DNA of 64,000 bases from 21-14-0-10-47-8 sp966211455 (GCA_966211455.1 CBIHNI010000012.1:62001-126000); one strand, 5' to 3'; counted from the first letter of the stretch, positions 33,028 to 41,163 are shown. The notes: generated from the letters alone by a model not told the origin. Numbers and translations are program-made.

Positions 33028-35016
33028 ATGGAAACATCTCTTCAGCAAAATGCCGTCCCGTCATCGGGCGAGCAAAAGGGGTCAGAGAAGGTGGCAGAAA
33101 AAACATCAGCTCAAAGCTGGTCCGCCGAGCAAAGTGCGGAGCTCTATGGAATCAACACCTGGGGCAATGGTTATTTCCGAGTCAACAGCCAAGGTAACGT
33201 CAGCGTCACCCCTTGCGGAGAGAAAGGTCCGGCCGTCGATTTGAACGAGCTGACCCAGGATCTGTTGGATCGCGGGATTCGCGTTCCGATCATGATTCGC
33301 TTCCCCGACATCATCAAAGCCCGTGTTGAGCTGATCAACGGCTGCTTTGCCAATGCCATCAAAGATCACAACTACAAAGGCCAATACTGTGGCGTCTACC
33401 CCATCAAGGTGAACCAGCAGCGTCACCTGGTTGAAGAGATCGTCCATCACGGCAAACACCGTCGCCTGGGCCTTGAGTGCGGATCAAAACCGGAACTTTT
33501 GGTCGTTTTGGCCTTGATGAACACGCAAAATGCGCTGGTCATCTGTAACGGTTTCAAAGACGTCGAATACATCGAAACTGCAATCCTGTCCCAAAAACTG
33601 GGTCGTCACACGATCATCGTCGTCGACCGTTACGAAGAACTGAAAATCATTATCGATGTGGCGAAAAAGCTGAACACCAAGCCGCATATCGGTTTCCGCG
33701 CCAAATTGAACACTCAAGGTGCGGGAAAGTGGGTGGATTCTTCGGGTGCCCGTTCGAAATTCGGCCTGACCTCAATGGAAATCGTTGAGGGTATCGAGCT
33801 TCTGAAAAAAGAAGGCATGATCGAATGCCTCGAACTTCTGCATTTCCATATCGGCTCCCAGATCCCAGTGATCCAAAGCCTGAAGTCGTCTTTGAAAGAA
33901 GGCGCTCGCTTCTACACGGAACTGTACGCGATGGGCGCCACCGGCCTGAAATTCATCGACGTTGGTGGCGGCCTGGGCGTCGATTACGACGGCACCGGCT
34001 CGTCTGACAGCTCGATCAATTACAGCGAGCAAGAGTACGCAAACGACATCGTTTCCGCGCTTCAATCTTTGTGCGACGAAAAGAAAGTTCCACATCCAGA
34101 CATTGTAACCGAGTCCGGCCGCTTTTTGGTGGCTCACCACTCGATCTTGATTTTCAATATTCTGGGGAACAACGATTTGCGCCGTCCGGAACCTCCACGT
34201 CCTGCGACCAAAACCGATCACCCGCTGATGCAGGATCTGCAGTACATCTTTGAAAAGCTCAACAAAGACAATCTCAACGAGTGCTTCAACGATCTTCAGC
34301 AAGCCAAAACCGAGACTTTGTCTTTGTTCACTTACGGCGTTCTGAATCTGCAGCAGCGCGCTTGGGCTGAAGCGATGTATTTCGCGATCGCGACCAAGAT
34401 GATCACCTTGGCGAAGCAAGTTGAAGATGCGGAAGACATCCTGAACACCATGTCTCAGGAGCTTTGCGATACTTATTTCTGTAACTTTTCGGTCTTCCAA
34501 TCGATCCCGGATTCATGGGCGGTTGGACAGATGTTCCCGGTGATGCCAATCCATCGTCTGGAAGAAAAACCAAGCCGTGAAGCCACGCTGGCCGATCTGA
34601 CTTGCGATTCGGACGGTAAAGTCGAAAAATTCATCGACACCGAAACCGGTAAATACAAAAAAACCCTGCACGTTCACGATATCAAACCAGGTCAGCACTA
34701 TTACCTGGGCGTGTTCCTGACTGGCGCTTACCAAGAGATCCTGGGCGACTTGCACAATCTTTTCGGTGATACCGATGCCGTTCACGTTTCTTTGACTGAA
34801 GATGGCTACACCTTGGATCATTACATCCCAGGCGACACAGTCACCGAAGTTCTAAGCTACGTTCAGTACCGCCACTATAACATGGTGGACAGCATCCGTC
34901 TGGCCGCGGAAGAAGGTATCAAACAGAACACCATCAGCAAGCAAGAAGCGAAGCTTTTGATCAAGCATTACGAAGAAGGCTTGTCGGGGTACACTTATCT
35001 CGAAGATCCAGAGTAA
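33028..35016 (+). CDS. speA: Biosynthetic arginine decarboxylase
   Basis: Length 662 aa, matching the SpeA family (E. coli 658). GAGGA precedes the ATG. The PLP-binding lysine is in GVYPIKVNQQRHLVE at about residues 114-128. HFHIGSQIP, the glycine-rich phosphate loop VGGGLGVDYDG near 312-322, the C-terminal SIPDSWAVGQMFPVMPIHRL, and GAYQEILGDLHNLFGD are characteristic. It converts arginine to agmatine, the first step toward putrescine, and needs PLP and Mg. An agmatinase-like gene lies 2 kb downstream. A strong terminator follows. Confidence 0.96.
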   Translation: METSLQQNAVPSSGEQKGSEKVAEKTSAQSWSAEQSAELYGINTWGNGYFRVNSQGNVSVTPCGEKGPAVDLNELTQDLLDRGIRVPIMIRFPDIIKARVELINGCFANAIKDHNYKGQYCGVYPIKVNQQRHLVEEIVHHGKHRRLGLECGSKPELLVVLALMNTQNALVICNGFKDVEYIETAILSQKLGRHTIIVVDRYEELKIIIDVAKKLNTKPHIGFRAKLNTQGAGKWVDSSGARSKFGLTSMEIVEGIELLKKEGMIECLELLHFHIGSQIPVIQSLKSSLKEGARFYTELYAMGATGLKFIDVGGGLGVDYDGTGSSDSSINYSEQEYANDIVSALQSLCDEKKVPHPDIVTESGRFLVAHHSILIFNILGNNDLRRPEPPRPATKTDHPLMQDLQYIFEKLNKDNLNECFNDLQQAKTETLSLFTYGVLNLQQRAWAEAMYFAIATKMITLAKQVEDAEDILNTMSQELCDTYFCNFSVFQSIPDSWAVGQMFPVMPIHRLEEKPSREATLADLTCDSDGKVEKFIDTETGKYKKTLHVHDIKPGQHYYLGVFLTGAYQEILGDLHNLFGDTDAVHVSLTEDGYTLDHYIPGDTVTEVLSYVQYRHYNMVDSIRLAAEEGIKQNTISKQEAKLLIKHYEEGLSGYTYLEDPE

Positions 35017-35043
35017 AACCGGATTGAAACAGACGATACAAGC

Positions 35044-35078
35044 AAAAAGGCGAACCGGCGGTTCGCCTTTTTCTTTTT
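35044..35078 (+). terminator. Rho-independent terminator of speA
   Basis: AAAAAGGCGAACC and GGTTCGCCTTTTT form a perfect 13-bp stem with a 3-nt loop, followed by CTTTTT. Confidence 0.95.
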
Positions 35079-35121
35079 GAAATTCGCTAGCTCGAGTTGG
35101 TTTGCTTTGGGAAAGTCTGGT

Positions 35122-35260
35122 TCGAGCTGTGTAGCTTTTCGCGTATCTGTGGGCCGTGCATCCCTCCCAGTTGGTCGTCAACTTTCTGAGGAGGGCATCA
35201 GACGCCTACCTCACAAAGTTCGGAACCAACTGGTTCCAGACTTTGCGAGTGGGCTTAAGG
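35122..35260 (-). repeat. Dispersed palindromic repeat, copy 2 (short form, inverted)
   Basis: On the minus strand this reads as the element at 24590-24850: CTTAAG end, hairpin A with CAAAGTCTGGAACCAGTTGG identical to copy 1, CCGAACTTTGTGAGG, a degraded hairpin B region, then GCACGGCCCACA-GATACGCGAAA and CACAGCTCGA. About 115 nt of copy 1 are absent. It lies between convergent genes, as copy 1 does, and its outer end supplies the stop codon of the binding-protein gene. Confidence 0.8.
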
Positions 35261-36877
35261 CCGGACAAGCCACCAGTACTCGATTCCCAGATCATACTTG
35301 AACGTATCCCCAGGTCTTCCCACTCGGCTTGAAACCGCGTACAGGCTGTACTTTTCGTTGAACATGAAGACATATGGCGCATCGTTGGCGATGCGTTCGA
35401 AGACTTTTCTTAACATGTTGATGCGCTTCGTGCGATCCATTTCCAAGCGGCCTTGATCGATCAGACGATCGACTTCGGGAACCTTGTAACGGATAAAGTT
35501 CGAACCACCTTTGATCGCGCTGCTGGAATGCCATTGCAATTTTGGATCGAAATCGATGCTTGTGGTCCACGCCAGCGACATGGCATCGAATTTTCCGTCG
35601 TCCAGTTGCTTCAAGAAGGCATTCCATTCCAGATACTTGATTTCCATATCGATGCCGGCTTTTTTCAGATCCTCTTTGTAGAACATCAGGTACTTTTCGT
35701 ACTCTTTGTTCGAATGAACCAGCGTGAAGCGGAAATCGGTTTTCTTGCCGTTGATCGTTTTCTCCAGCACGCCGTCTTTATCCGAATCCTTCCAGCCTTC
35801 TTTGGCCAAAAGCTCTTGAGCTTTTTTGGGATCGAACAGAATCGGCTTCACGTCCGGAGATGCGTAATCCGAAAACATGTCGGTTGGGCCCGTGGCCAAA
35901 GCGGATAGATCATAACGGAACTGCTTGATCATCTCTTCGCGGTTCATCAGATGCGCCAAAGCAATGCGGACCTCGCGGTCTTTGAACAAAGGCTGCTCAA
36001 GGTTCCAGCCGATATAGCGATAATTCTTGCCGACTTTGTTTTCGGCTTTTACCTTCAGAACCGACTTGCCCCAATTTCCGCCTTCAGTTTTTTTCACATA
36101 CTGCTCAGGACTGAGCTCGGCGAAATCCAGATCGCCTTTGTTCAGCTGGTCCAAATAGGTTTTTTCATCCCGGATAAACTTGAAAACGATGGTTCCGAAA
36201 TTATAGACGCCTTTGAACTCAGGCAAAGAGTTGGCAAAAAACTGCGGATATTTTTTCAGAATCACGCGGTGGCCTTTTTCGAATTTTTCAACTTTGTAAG
36301 GGCCCGAGCCAACCAGCTCTTTGCTCATCTTCTTTGATTTTTCAACATCCGAATAAATATGCTTCGGGATGATCATCAATCCGGCCACGATATCGAAATT
36401 CTGGAAATAGGTGTCTTTCGTGAAGAACTTGACCTGCAAAGGGTCCACGACTTCGACCCGACTGATGCCATCCAGATAAGGACGCCGATGGGTTCCATTG
36501 TATTTCGGATCCATGATCGCATCGAAAGAGAACTTCACGTCTTCGGCCGTCAGCTCGTGACCGTCATGGAAAGTCAGGCCTTTACGAAGCCAGAAGGTAA
36601 AGACTTTTCCGTCTTTCGAGATTTCCCATTTTTCGGCCAAGAAGGGCTTCCACTCGTAATTGTCCCAATTCTTGGTGAGCAGCGTGCCCATGGTGAAAGT
36701 GTGGATGTTTTGCGCGTATTGATCGACAGCAGAAATCGGGTGAATCGTCGGCGGCTCGGCCTGCATATGGATGGTGAATGTACCGCCCTGAGGGGCCTCT
36801 GGATTTCCCAGGGCCAGCGCCGAGATTGACGCATAAGACAGGACGAGAGAAAGAACCGCGGCAGCGATGCGAATCAT
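35255..36877 (-). CDS. Periplasmic solute-binding protein, family 5 (oligopeptide type)
   Basis: Length 540 aa from ATG 36877, where AGGAGA lies 7 nt upstream and a signal peptide (MIRIAAAVLSLVLS, cut near ALA-LG) begins; upstream codons lack both. Family-5 features are GGTFTIHMQAEPPTIHPI at the mature start, FWLRKGLTFHDGHELTAEDVKFSFD (about 90-115), and LVHSNKEYEKY later. It should capture a peptide or similar ligand in the periplasm for an ABC importer. No permease is adjacent. It sits between speA and speB, divergent from speB by about 100 nt, so a link to arginine or agmatine uptake is possible but unproven. Confidence 0.9.
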   Translation of the reverse strand: MIRIAAAVLSLVLSYASISALALGNPEAPQGGTFTIHMQAEPPTIHPISAVDQYAQNIHTFTMGTLLTKNWDNYEWKPFLAEKWEISKDGKVFTFWLRKGLTFHDGHELTAEDVKFSFDAIMDPKYNGTHRRPYLDGISRVEVVDPLQVKFFTKDTYFQNFDIVAGLMIIPKHIYSDVEKSKKMSKELVGSGPYKVEKFEKGHRVILKKYPQFFANSLPEFKGVYNFGTIVFKFIRDEKTYLDQLNKGDLDFAELSPEQYVKKTEGGNWGKSVLKVKAENKVGKNYRYIGWNLEQPLFKDREVRIALAHLMNREEMIKQFRYDLSALATGPTDMFSDYASPDVKPILFDPKKAQELLAKEGWKDSDKDGVLEKTINGKKTDFRFTLVHSNKEYEKYLMFYKEDLKKAGIDMEIKYLEWNAFLKQLDDGKFDAMSLAWTTSIDFDPKLQWHSSSAIKGGSNFIRYKVPEVDRLIDQGRLEMDRTKRINMLRKVFERIANDAPYVFMFNEKYSLYAVSSRVGRPGDTFKYDLGIEYWWLVRP

Positions 36878-36979
36878 GAAATGTTCTCCTGCATTTTGCC
36901 GTCCCAATTTCGATGAGATGGTGATAAAGATCAAGGACTTCGGCCAAACCCGCGCCACTTCGCGCTAAAGGACACAATC

Positions 36980-38020
36980 ATGAGTCAATTTGATCCCTCA
37001 CAAACCATTTCATCCGAGTTCGGTATCTTCGGAATCCCTGTTGAAGAAAAAGACGCCAAACTGATCCTTCTGCCCGTGCCATGGGAAGTGACGACATCTT
37101 ATGGTCAAGGCGCCAGCAACGGTCCACGCATCATCCGTCAGGCGTCCGAGCAAATCGATCTCTTCGATTTGGAAACTGGCAAAGCTTACGAGGCCGGCTA
37201 TTTCATGCGCGAGATTCCAAGCGATCTGGAAAAGAAAAACAAAACGATGAAAGCCAAAGCGCAAGAGCTCATCGAAATGAAAACCAACTTGGAAAACGAT
37301 CAGGCCAAAGAAGCGAAAATCCTTTCCGAGGTGAATCAGGCTTGTGATGACATGACCAACTGGGTTTACCAGCAATCAAAAGCAGTCTTGGATCAGGGAA
37401 AATACCTGGGCCTGGTCGGTGGCGATCATTCAAGCCCACTGGGTGCAATCCGTGCCGTCGCGGAAAAATGCAAAGGCGATTTCGGCGTTTTGCACATTGA
37501 TGCCCACGCAGATCTTCGCGTTGCGTACCAAGGTTTCAAACAATCGCACGCTTCGATCATGTACAACGTGATGAACAGCGAACAACGTCCCAAAAAATTG
37601 GTCCAAGTCGGCATCCGCGATTTCAGCGAAGATGAATACAATTACATTCAAAACAGTGGCGGAAAAATCCGCACGTTCTTCGATTTGGAAAACAAACGTC
37701 GTCAGCTGGAAGGCGAGACCTGGGCGAAAATCGCTAAAGACATCGTCAGCGAATTGCCTCAGCAAGTTTACGTGTCTTTCGATATCGACGGATTGGATCC
37801 CGCTTTGTGCCCAAGCACGGGAACGCCGGTTGCCGGCGGACTGTCACTGAGCGAAGTGTTCTATCTCTTCCGCGCCGTTGTCGAGAGCGGAAGAAAGATC
37901 GTCGGTTTTGATGTGAATGAAGTTTCGTCTGGAACGGAAGACGAGTCCGAGTGGGACGGGAACGTTGGCGCTCGCGTCCTTTATAAACTGTGCGGTTGGA
38001 CGATTAAATCCAATCAATAA
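36980..38020 (+). CDS. speB: Ureohydrolase, probably agmatinase
   Basis: Length 346 aa. The dinuclear manganese site is complete: GGDHSS, HIDAHADLR and SFDIDGLDP in order, with SGTEDESEWDGN near the end. An insertion of about 70 charged residues (around 65-120, predicted helical) before the first motif makes it longer than typical agmatinase (about 300-310). AAAGGA precedes the start. Agmatinase would split agmatine, the SpeA product, into putrescine and urea. Arginase or another guanidino hydrolase is the alternative; the speA neighbourhood favours agmatinase. Confidence 0.85.
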   Translation: MSQFDPSQTISSEFGIFGIPVEEKDAKLILLPVPWEVTTSYGQGASNGPRIIRQASEQIDLFDLETGKAYEAGYFMREIPSDLEKKNKTMKAKAQELIEMKTNLENDQAKEAKILSEVNQACDDMTNWVYQQSKAVLDQGKYLGLVGGDHSSPLGAIRAVAEKCKGDFGVLHIDAHADLRVAYQGFKQSHASIMYNVMNSEQRPKKLVQVGIRDFSEDEYNYIQNSGGKIRTFFDLENKRRQLEGETWAKIAKDIVSELPQQVYVSFDIDGLDPALCPSTGTPVAGGLSLSEVFYLFRAVVESGRKIVGFDVNEVSSGTEDESEWDGNVGARVLYKLCGWTIKSNQ

Positions 38021-38038
38021 GGCGGGAACTACCCGCCT
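38020..38038. terminator. Hairpin between convergent speB and DksA-like genes
   Basis: AGGCGGG and CCCGCCT pair perfectly over 7 bp around a 5-nt loop that contains the DksA-like stop codon. There is no T-run, so its role as a bidirectional terminator is uncertain. Confidence 0.45.
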
Positions 38039-38403
38039 CGTGCGTATCGCTTTGTCATTGATTCGCGGATTTCAGCACCTTCGATGCTCAAACGAGTCCA
38101 AGGAATCGCGCGAAGTCTTTCTGGCTCGATGTATTCTTCAGTTTCTTCGCAGATTCCGAAGCTGCCGTTTTCAATGCGGGCCAGGGCGCTTTCAATTTCC
38201 ATCAGTTGCGTGCGCAGTCTTTCATGAAGAGTGAGAAATTCGGCTTCAGCCAAAACGCGAACCGTTTGATCGGCTTCATCACCACCGCGGTCGTCGTTGT
38301 GCAGATCGCTTCGAGCTTCTTTTACGCGATTCAAAATATCTGCTTTTGATTGAAGTAGTTTCTGACGGCATTCAGTCACAAGCGACTGTGAAATTTGAGA
38401 CAT
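38029..38403 (-). CDS. DksA/TraR-family protein lacking the zinc-finger cysteines
   Basis: Length 124 aa; AAGGAGG lies 6 nt before the ATG. The coiled-coil pattern of DksA is visible, with the tip sequence DEADQT standing where DksA has DxxDxA (two Asp kept, Ala changed to Thr). The C-terminal segment GSFGICEETEEYIEPERLRAIP aligns with the DksA finger, but only the first Cys of four remains; the later ones are Thr, Ser and Ala. DksA binds RNA polymerase through its secondary channel and works with ppGpp. A zinc-free variant, as with Pseudomonas DksA2, is a reasonable comparison. It is convergent with speB. Confidence 0.82.
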   Translation of the reverse strand: MSQISQSLVTECRQKLLQSKADILNRVKEARSDLHNDDRGGDEADQTVRVLAEAEFLTLHERLRTQLMEIESALARIENGSFGICEETEEYIEPERLRAIPWTRLSIEGAEIRESMTKRYARGG

Positions 38404-38838
38404 CTTTCCCTCCTTAGATGGCCCCAGTTGATCGATACGCTTTCCATGCGAGTCTCAAAATTTTGCTTCCGAAATCCCTCCGGAAATTTTGAGGTTCCAT
38501 TTTGGAACTGGTACATTAAAAGCACTTCGAATTTCTTTGGCAACAAAAATCTTACACGAACTTACACCTATTTAACTGCCTGAATCCCTTCAAACTTCCT
38601 TAACTTTGTCGAAAAAAGTCGCAATTTCTCCTCTGAAACTAACCGAATCAAAGACAGAATCAAACAGGATCCTGTCATCACTTTTGCAGGTATCTGAATG
38701 CGTCATGCTGCAAACATACATTTATCGAACCGGACTTTTGTCAGCCACAAACGACAAATAAGACGGACAACATCTGTCCGTTCACAGTGAGACCAGCGAA
38801 TTCGGGGAAATAGTTAATGGGAATTTTGGGGTTTGATT
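38404..38838. other. 435-nt intergenic region with two hairpins upstream of the DksA-like gene
   Basis: CTCAAAATTT at 38454-38463 pairs with AAATTTTGAG at 38484-38493, enclosing a second TTCCG/CGGAA stem, and GTTCCA-N3-TGGAAC follows at 38495-38509. These lie 50-105 nt before the DksA-like start and could shape its leader. The remaining 330 nt are AT-rich with no supported gene; a 62-codon plus-strand frame shows no coding character. Confidence 0.5.
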
Positions 38839-39411
38839 TTAAGGACTGACTTTATCCGGCTCGAAAACCATGCGCATTCGTGACGAAGGTCTCCAGGTGT
38901 GATCCAGATTGATCCAGAACTGTTCACCTTTTGAGTTCTCAACCTTGGTCCAGCCGTCTTCGCCGCCCAAATCCAAAAAGGCATCGCCTTTTTGCGCGGC
39001 CACCGAAGCCTTTTCGAATTGCGATCCAGGACCCGTTCGCAGGTTCGATTTTTTCACCTGCACGGATAGACACTTTAAGCTGAACGAGATATCCGAACGA
39101 CGCACCCAATAGCTTTTACCATCCATGTTTTTGACTTCGATCCAGCCACCTTCTTTTTTTCCGGTCCACGTCAGTGGCGTGTAACGGGAAAACTTGATGC
39201 TGTCTTCCTTTTTAGGTTTTGCGGGTTTTTGATATTTGGCCGCCGGGTTTCTTTTTTTACCCTTTGGATTTTTTTGGCTGGCCGGTGCGCGAACTTCGAC
39301 CTTGCTGCGCGTTTCTTTGTTCTTCACGCAAGCGGGCACTCCGCCAGCAGCAAATGTTGGAAAAGAGATCAGAAGAGACAAACTCAATGTCGAAATTAGA
39401 AGACTCCGCAT
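38839..39411 (-). CDS. Secreted SH3-domain protein
   Basis: Length 190 aa. A signal peptide (LLISTLSLSLLISFPTFA) ends near residue 22. A Lys/Pro/Asn-rich linker (about 33-68) is followed by two bacterial SH3-like units. The second has the family pattern KKSNLRTGPGSQFEKASVA then EDGWTKVENSKGEQFWI. Bacterial SH3 domains bind peptidoglycan or serve as protein-binding modules in the envelope. The start uses ATG at 39411. A small helical secreted protein gene lies 35 nt upstream on the same strand, so the two may be expressed together. Confidence 0.8.
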   Translation of the reverse strand: MRSLLISTLSLSLLISFPTFAAGGVPACVKNKETRSKVEVRAPASQKNPKGKKRNPAAKYQKPAKPKKEDSIKFSRYTPLTWTGKKEGGWIEVKNMDGKSYWVRRSDISFSLKCLSVQVKKSNLRTGPGSQFEKASVAAQKGDAFLDLGGEDGWTKVENSKGEQFWINLDHTWRPSSRMRMVFEPDKVSP

Positions 39412-39446
39412 ACAGATTTATTCGGAGTCTGAGGCCAAAAACGATA

Positions 39447-39839
39447 TTACCTTTGGCCCAGTTTTTTGTAGGTACGCTTGTCCTTCTCGAGACACTCCCG
39501 GACCTGGTCCAGGAGCTGAGCCGAAGCCTTCTCAAAACGATTCACCAAGGCTTGCTCGCGCTGATCGGAACCGCGGAACGCTTTGGCTGAAACACGGAGT
39601 GCTTCCAAATCACTGCGTTTCAAAGACCTTTGCGTTGTCATTTTATGATCCAGGCGGTCGGCATTTTGCTCGAGCACTTCGGCCATCGTATCGTTCTTAC
39701 GAATAAAAGATGACATCAGCTGCGATTGCGCTGCTTGCATGGCTTTCAGATCCTTCGCCAATGTTTCACACTTTTTCGAAGGCGCCGCTAAAACTGACAC
39801 TGAAAAGAGAAAAAACACGACCCCGGTTTTCATCCCCAT
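39447..39839 (-). CDS. Small helical secreted protein of unknown function
   Basis: Length 130 aa from ATG 39839, with GGGGG 7 nt upstream; ATG codons at 39860 and 39833 are alternatives. A short signal peptide (GVVFFLFSVSVLA) is cut near LAA-PSK. The mature protein of about 110 residues is entirely helical in character, rich in Lys, Gln, Arg and Glu, with two Cys (KKCETL and RECLEK) near the ends that could form a disulfide closing a helical hairpin. Heptad-like spacing suggests a coiled coil. No family recognised. Confidence 0.65.
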   Translation of the reverse strand: MGMKTGVVFFLFSVSVLAAPSKKCETLAKDLKAMQAAQSQLMSSFIRKNDTMAEVLEQNADRLDHKMTTQRSLKRSDLEALRVSAKAFRGSDQREQALVNRFEKASAQLLDQVRECLEKDKRTYKKLGQR

Positions 39840-40013
39840 AAAAGAACCCCCGTTCTTCACCGCCGAACATACCGCGAAGTCCGAAGACCCGATACGACAG
39901 CGATCAGAAGCACACGTTTTAAAACCGTTTTTCTTGAAAAGAGTGAGGAAATTTCCGGACTGTCCACCCTGTTGACAGGGAGTTCTTACAACTCGACTCT
40001 TTGGATTGGTTAT

Positions 40014-40190
40014 CTAACTCCACAGCCTCTCCCACTCTTCGGCGGAGAGCCCCCGCAGTCTTTGCTTGCGGTAAGGGATTTCGCCGAGCGCCTCCTTCTC
40101 GTTGAGCTGGATGTAGTTTCGGACCTGGATCTGGTCTCTGAACGCTCGCACCACACGAGTGAAGGGCCGGAACTTCCAGAGCTTTTGCAG
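40014..40190 (-). pseudogene. Remnant of a REP-associated (Y1_Tnp-type) transposase
   Basis: The last 58 codons before the stop at 40014 translate to LWKFRPFTRVVRAFRDQ, then VRNYIQLNEKEALGEIPYR, resembling the C-terminal end of long Y1-transposase proteins (W-x-RPFTRVV, then NYxxLNExEALG). The catalytic Tyr and HUH regions are missing. The frame stays open upstream to 40421, but that part is translated from the palindromic repeat and looks non-coding. I call it a decayed 3' fragment; the family assignment is from memory of the motif and is moderate. Confidence 0.5.
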
Positions 40191-40322
40191 CTTACTGGCA
40201 CTCACCTCATCCCTTCTTGATAACCCCTTCGCCATATCACCGATCTGAGCCACACAAGCTCCGCCAACCATGCAACTTCTCTCACCTTCAAAGCTCTTTG
40301 CTTCAACCAAAGCCCCTCTTTC

Positions 40323-40438
40323 GGGGGTACCGGTCACGTGGAGAACTTTCGCTTCGGCTGAAGACCCAGTGGGGGTATCGGTCACCATGTGGCTTTTGGC
40401 AGCCGTGACCGATACCCCCAAGGAGCCTCAGTCGAAGC
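40323..40438. repeat. REP-like palindrome cluster next to the transposase remnant
   Basis: TGGGGGTATCGGTCAC at 40370-40385 and GTGACCGATACCCCCA at 40405-40420 are perfect 16-nt arms. An outer pair GCTTCGGCTGA (40351) and TCAGTCGAAGC (40428) extends the symmetry with one mismatch. A third arm, GGGGGTACCGGTCAC, lies at 40323-40337. The following 120 nt to 40565 are GC-rich and hold no supported gene. A further 15-base copy of one arm lies at 431-445. Confidence 0.65.
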
Positions 40439-40565
40439 AAGAAGCTTGCGGGCGCGGGAGCGAAATCAGGGGCGGAGAGAAGCACAAGTGTCCGCGACGT
40501 GCGGGCCGGGTCCGGTGGGCGGATGGGGGAAGTGGATCAGCCGTGGGGTGCTTTGAGAAGTGTCG

Positions 40566-40778
40566 TTAGTTAATAAAATGACGGGCGACCAGATAGGGGA
40601 TCAACAGATAAATGATCGAATCGCGGATCAAGTAATACACGAAAAAAACGGCGAAGATTTTCCAGCCGTAGCGGCGGATCACGGCGCGGAAGCCACCCTC
40701 TTTCCAAGTCTGGCGACAGTCTTGGAAGGTGGTCTTCAGATAAGTGAAAAAGCCGCTCACGCTTGCGTTCATCAGCAT
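40566..40778 (-). CDS. Small single-span membrane protein
   Basis: Length 70 aa. Its ATG overlaps the TGA of the cytochrome gene (TGATG), so translation is coupled; longer frames upstream run through that gene. The N-terminal 40 residues are soluble and basic (FQDCRQTWKEGGFRAVIRRYGWK), followed by a hydrophobic segment with FAVFFVYYLIRD and IIYLLIPYLVA, one or two membrane passes. The last of the four-gene tetR operon, it may be a small subunit of the urate-oxidase-like/cytochrome complex. Confidence 0.62.
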   Translation of the reverse strand: MLMNASVSGFFTYLKTTFQDCRQTWKEGGFRAVIRRYGWKIFAVFFVYYLIRDSIIYLLIPYLVARHFIN

Positions 40779-41155
40779 CACTTCGTTTCGCCCGTTTGTC
40801 CTAAATAAGCCGCCAGGCTTGGAATTTCTTTTTCCAAATGCGGAAGAGCGATCATCGTCTTGGTTTCGCGTTTCGGTTTGTAATCGGCAGGATAAGCGGC
40901 CCGCATGATTCGTGCTTCCAGCAAAGCTTGCGAAGATCCAGCCACTGCGGGTCCGATCGAACCATCGATTGCCGGATTCACATTGTGGCAAGCAGCGCAG
41001 TTCGAAACGTAAATCGAACGCCCCCGTTGAGCCAGCTCTTCAACCGACATTTCGGAAACGGGTTTCGAATTTTCATTGGATTTTTTCGTGCAACCCGCCG
41101 CCATCAGCGCGCAAGCCACCGCCACAAAAGAAAAAAGGAGCATGGTTTTTTTCAT
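40778..41155 (-). CDS. Monohaem cytochrome c lipoprotein
   Basis: Length 125 aa. The lipobox LMAAGC-TKK marks a lipoprotein, and CAACHNVNP at about residues 53-61 is the haem-attachment site; a distal Met in KTMIALPHLEKEIPSLAAYLG fits class I cytochrome c. Haem should sit in the periplasm. The gene lies directly after the urate-oxidase-N-like membrane gene, whose relatives often carry such a cytochrome as a C-terminal fusion. The ATG and GGAG are both inside an 11-bp hairpin (41134-41163); a second ATG at 41143 (MLLFSF) may be the true start. Confidence 0.85.
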   Translation of the reverse strand: MKKTMLLFSFVAVACALMAAGCTKKSNENSKPVSEMSVEELAQRGRSIYVSNCAACHNVNPAIDGSIGPAVAGSSQALLEARIMRAAYPADYKPKRETKTMIALPHLEKEIPSLAAYLGQTGETK

Positions 41156-41163
41156 GCTCCTTT
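41134..41163 (-). promoter_or_regulatory. Terminator-like hairpin covering the cytochrome c ribosome site and start codon
   Basis: On the minus strand AAAGGAGCATG and CATGCTCCTTT form a perfect 11-bp stem around AAAAAAAC, running into TTTCTTTT. The stem contains GGAG and the ATG of the cytochrome gene. It could terminate most messages after the membrane gene, or block translation until opened. The structure is certain from the sequence; the role is inferred. Confidence 0.7.

Noticed and set aside
38395..38583. 62-codon frame in the DksA-like leader
   Set aside because: It crosses the two hairpins, overlaps the start of the DksA-like gene on the other strand and shows no coding character.
40014..40421. 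135-codon frame as an intact gene
   Set aside because: Its first 75 codons are translated palindrome sequence; only the end resembles a transposase, so it is listed as a remnant.
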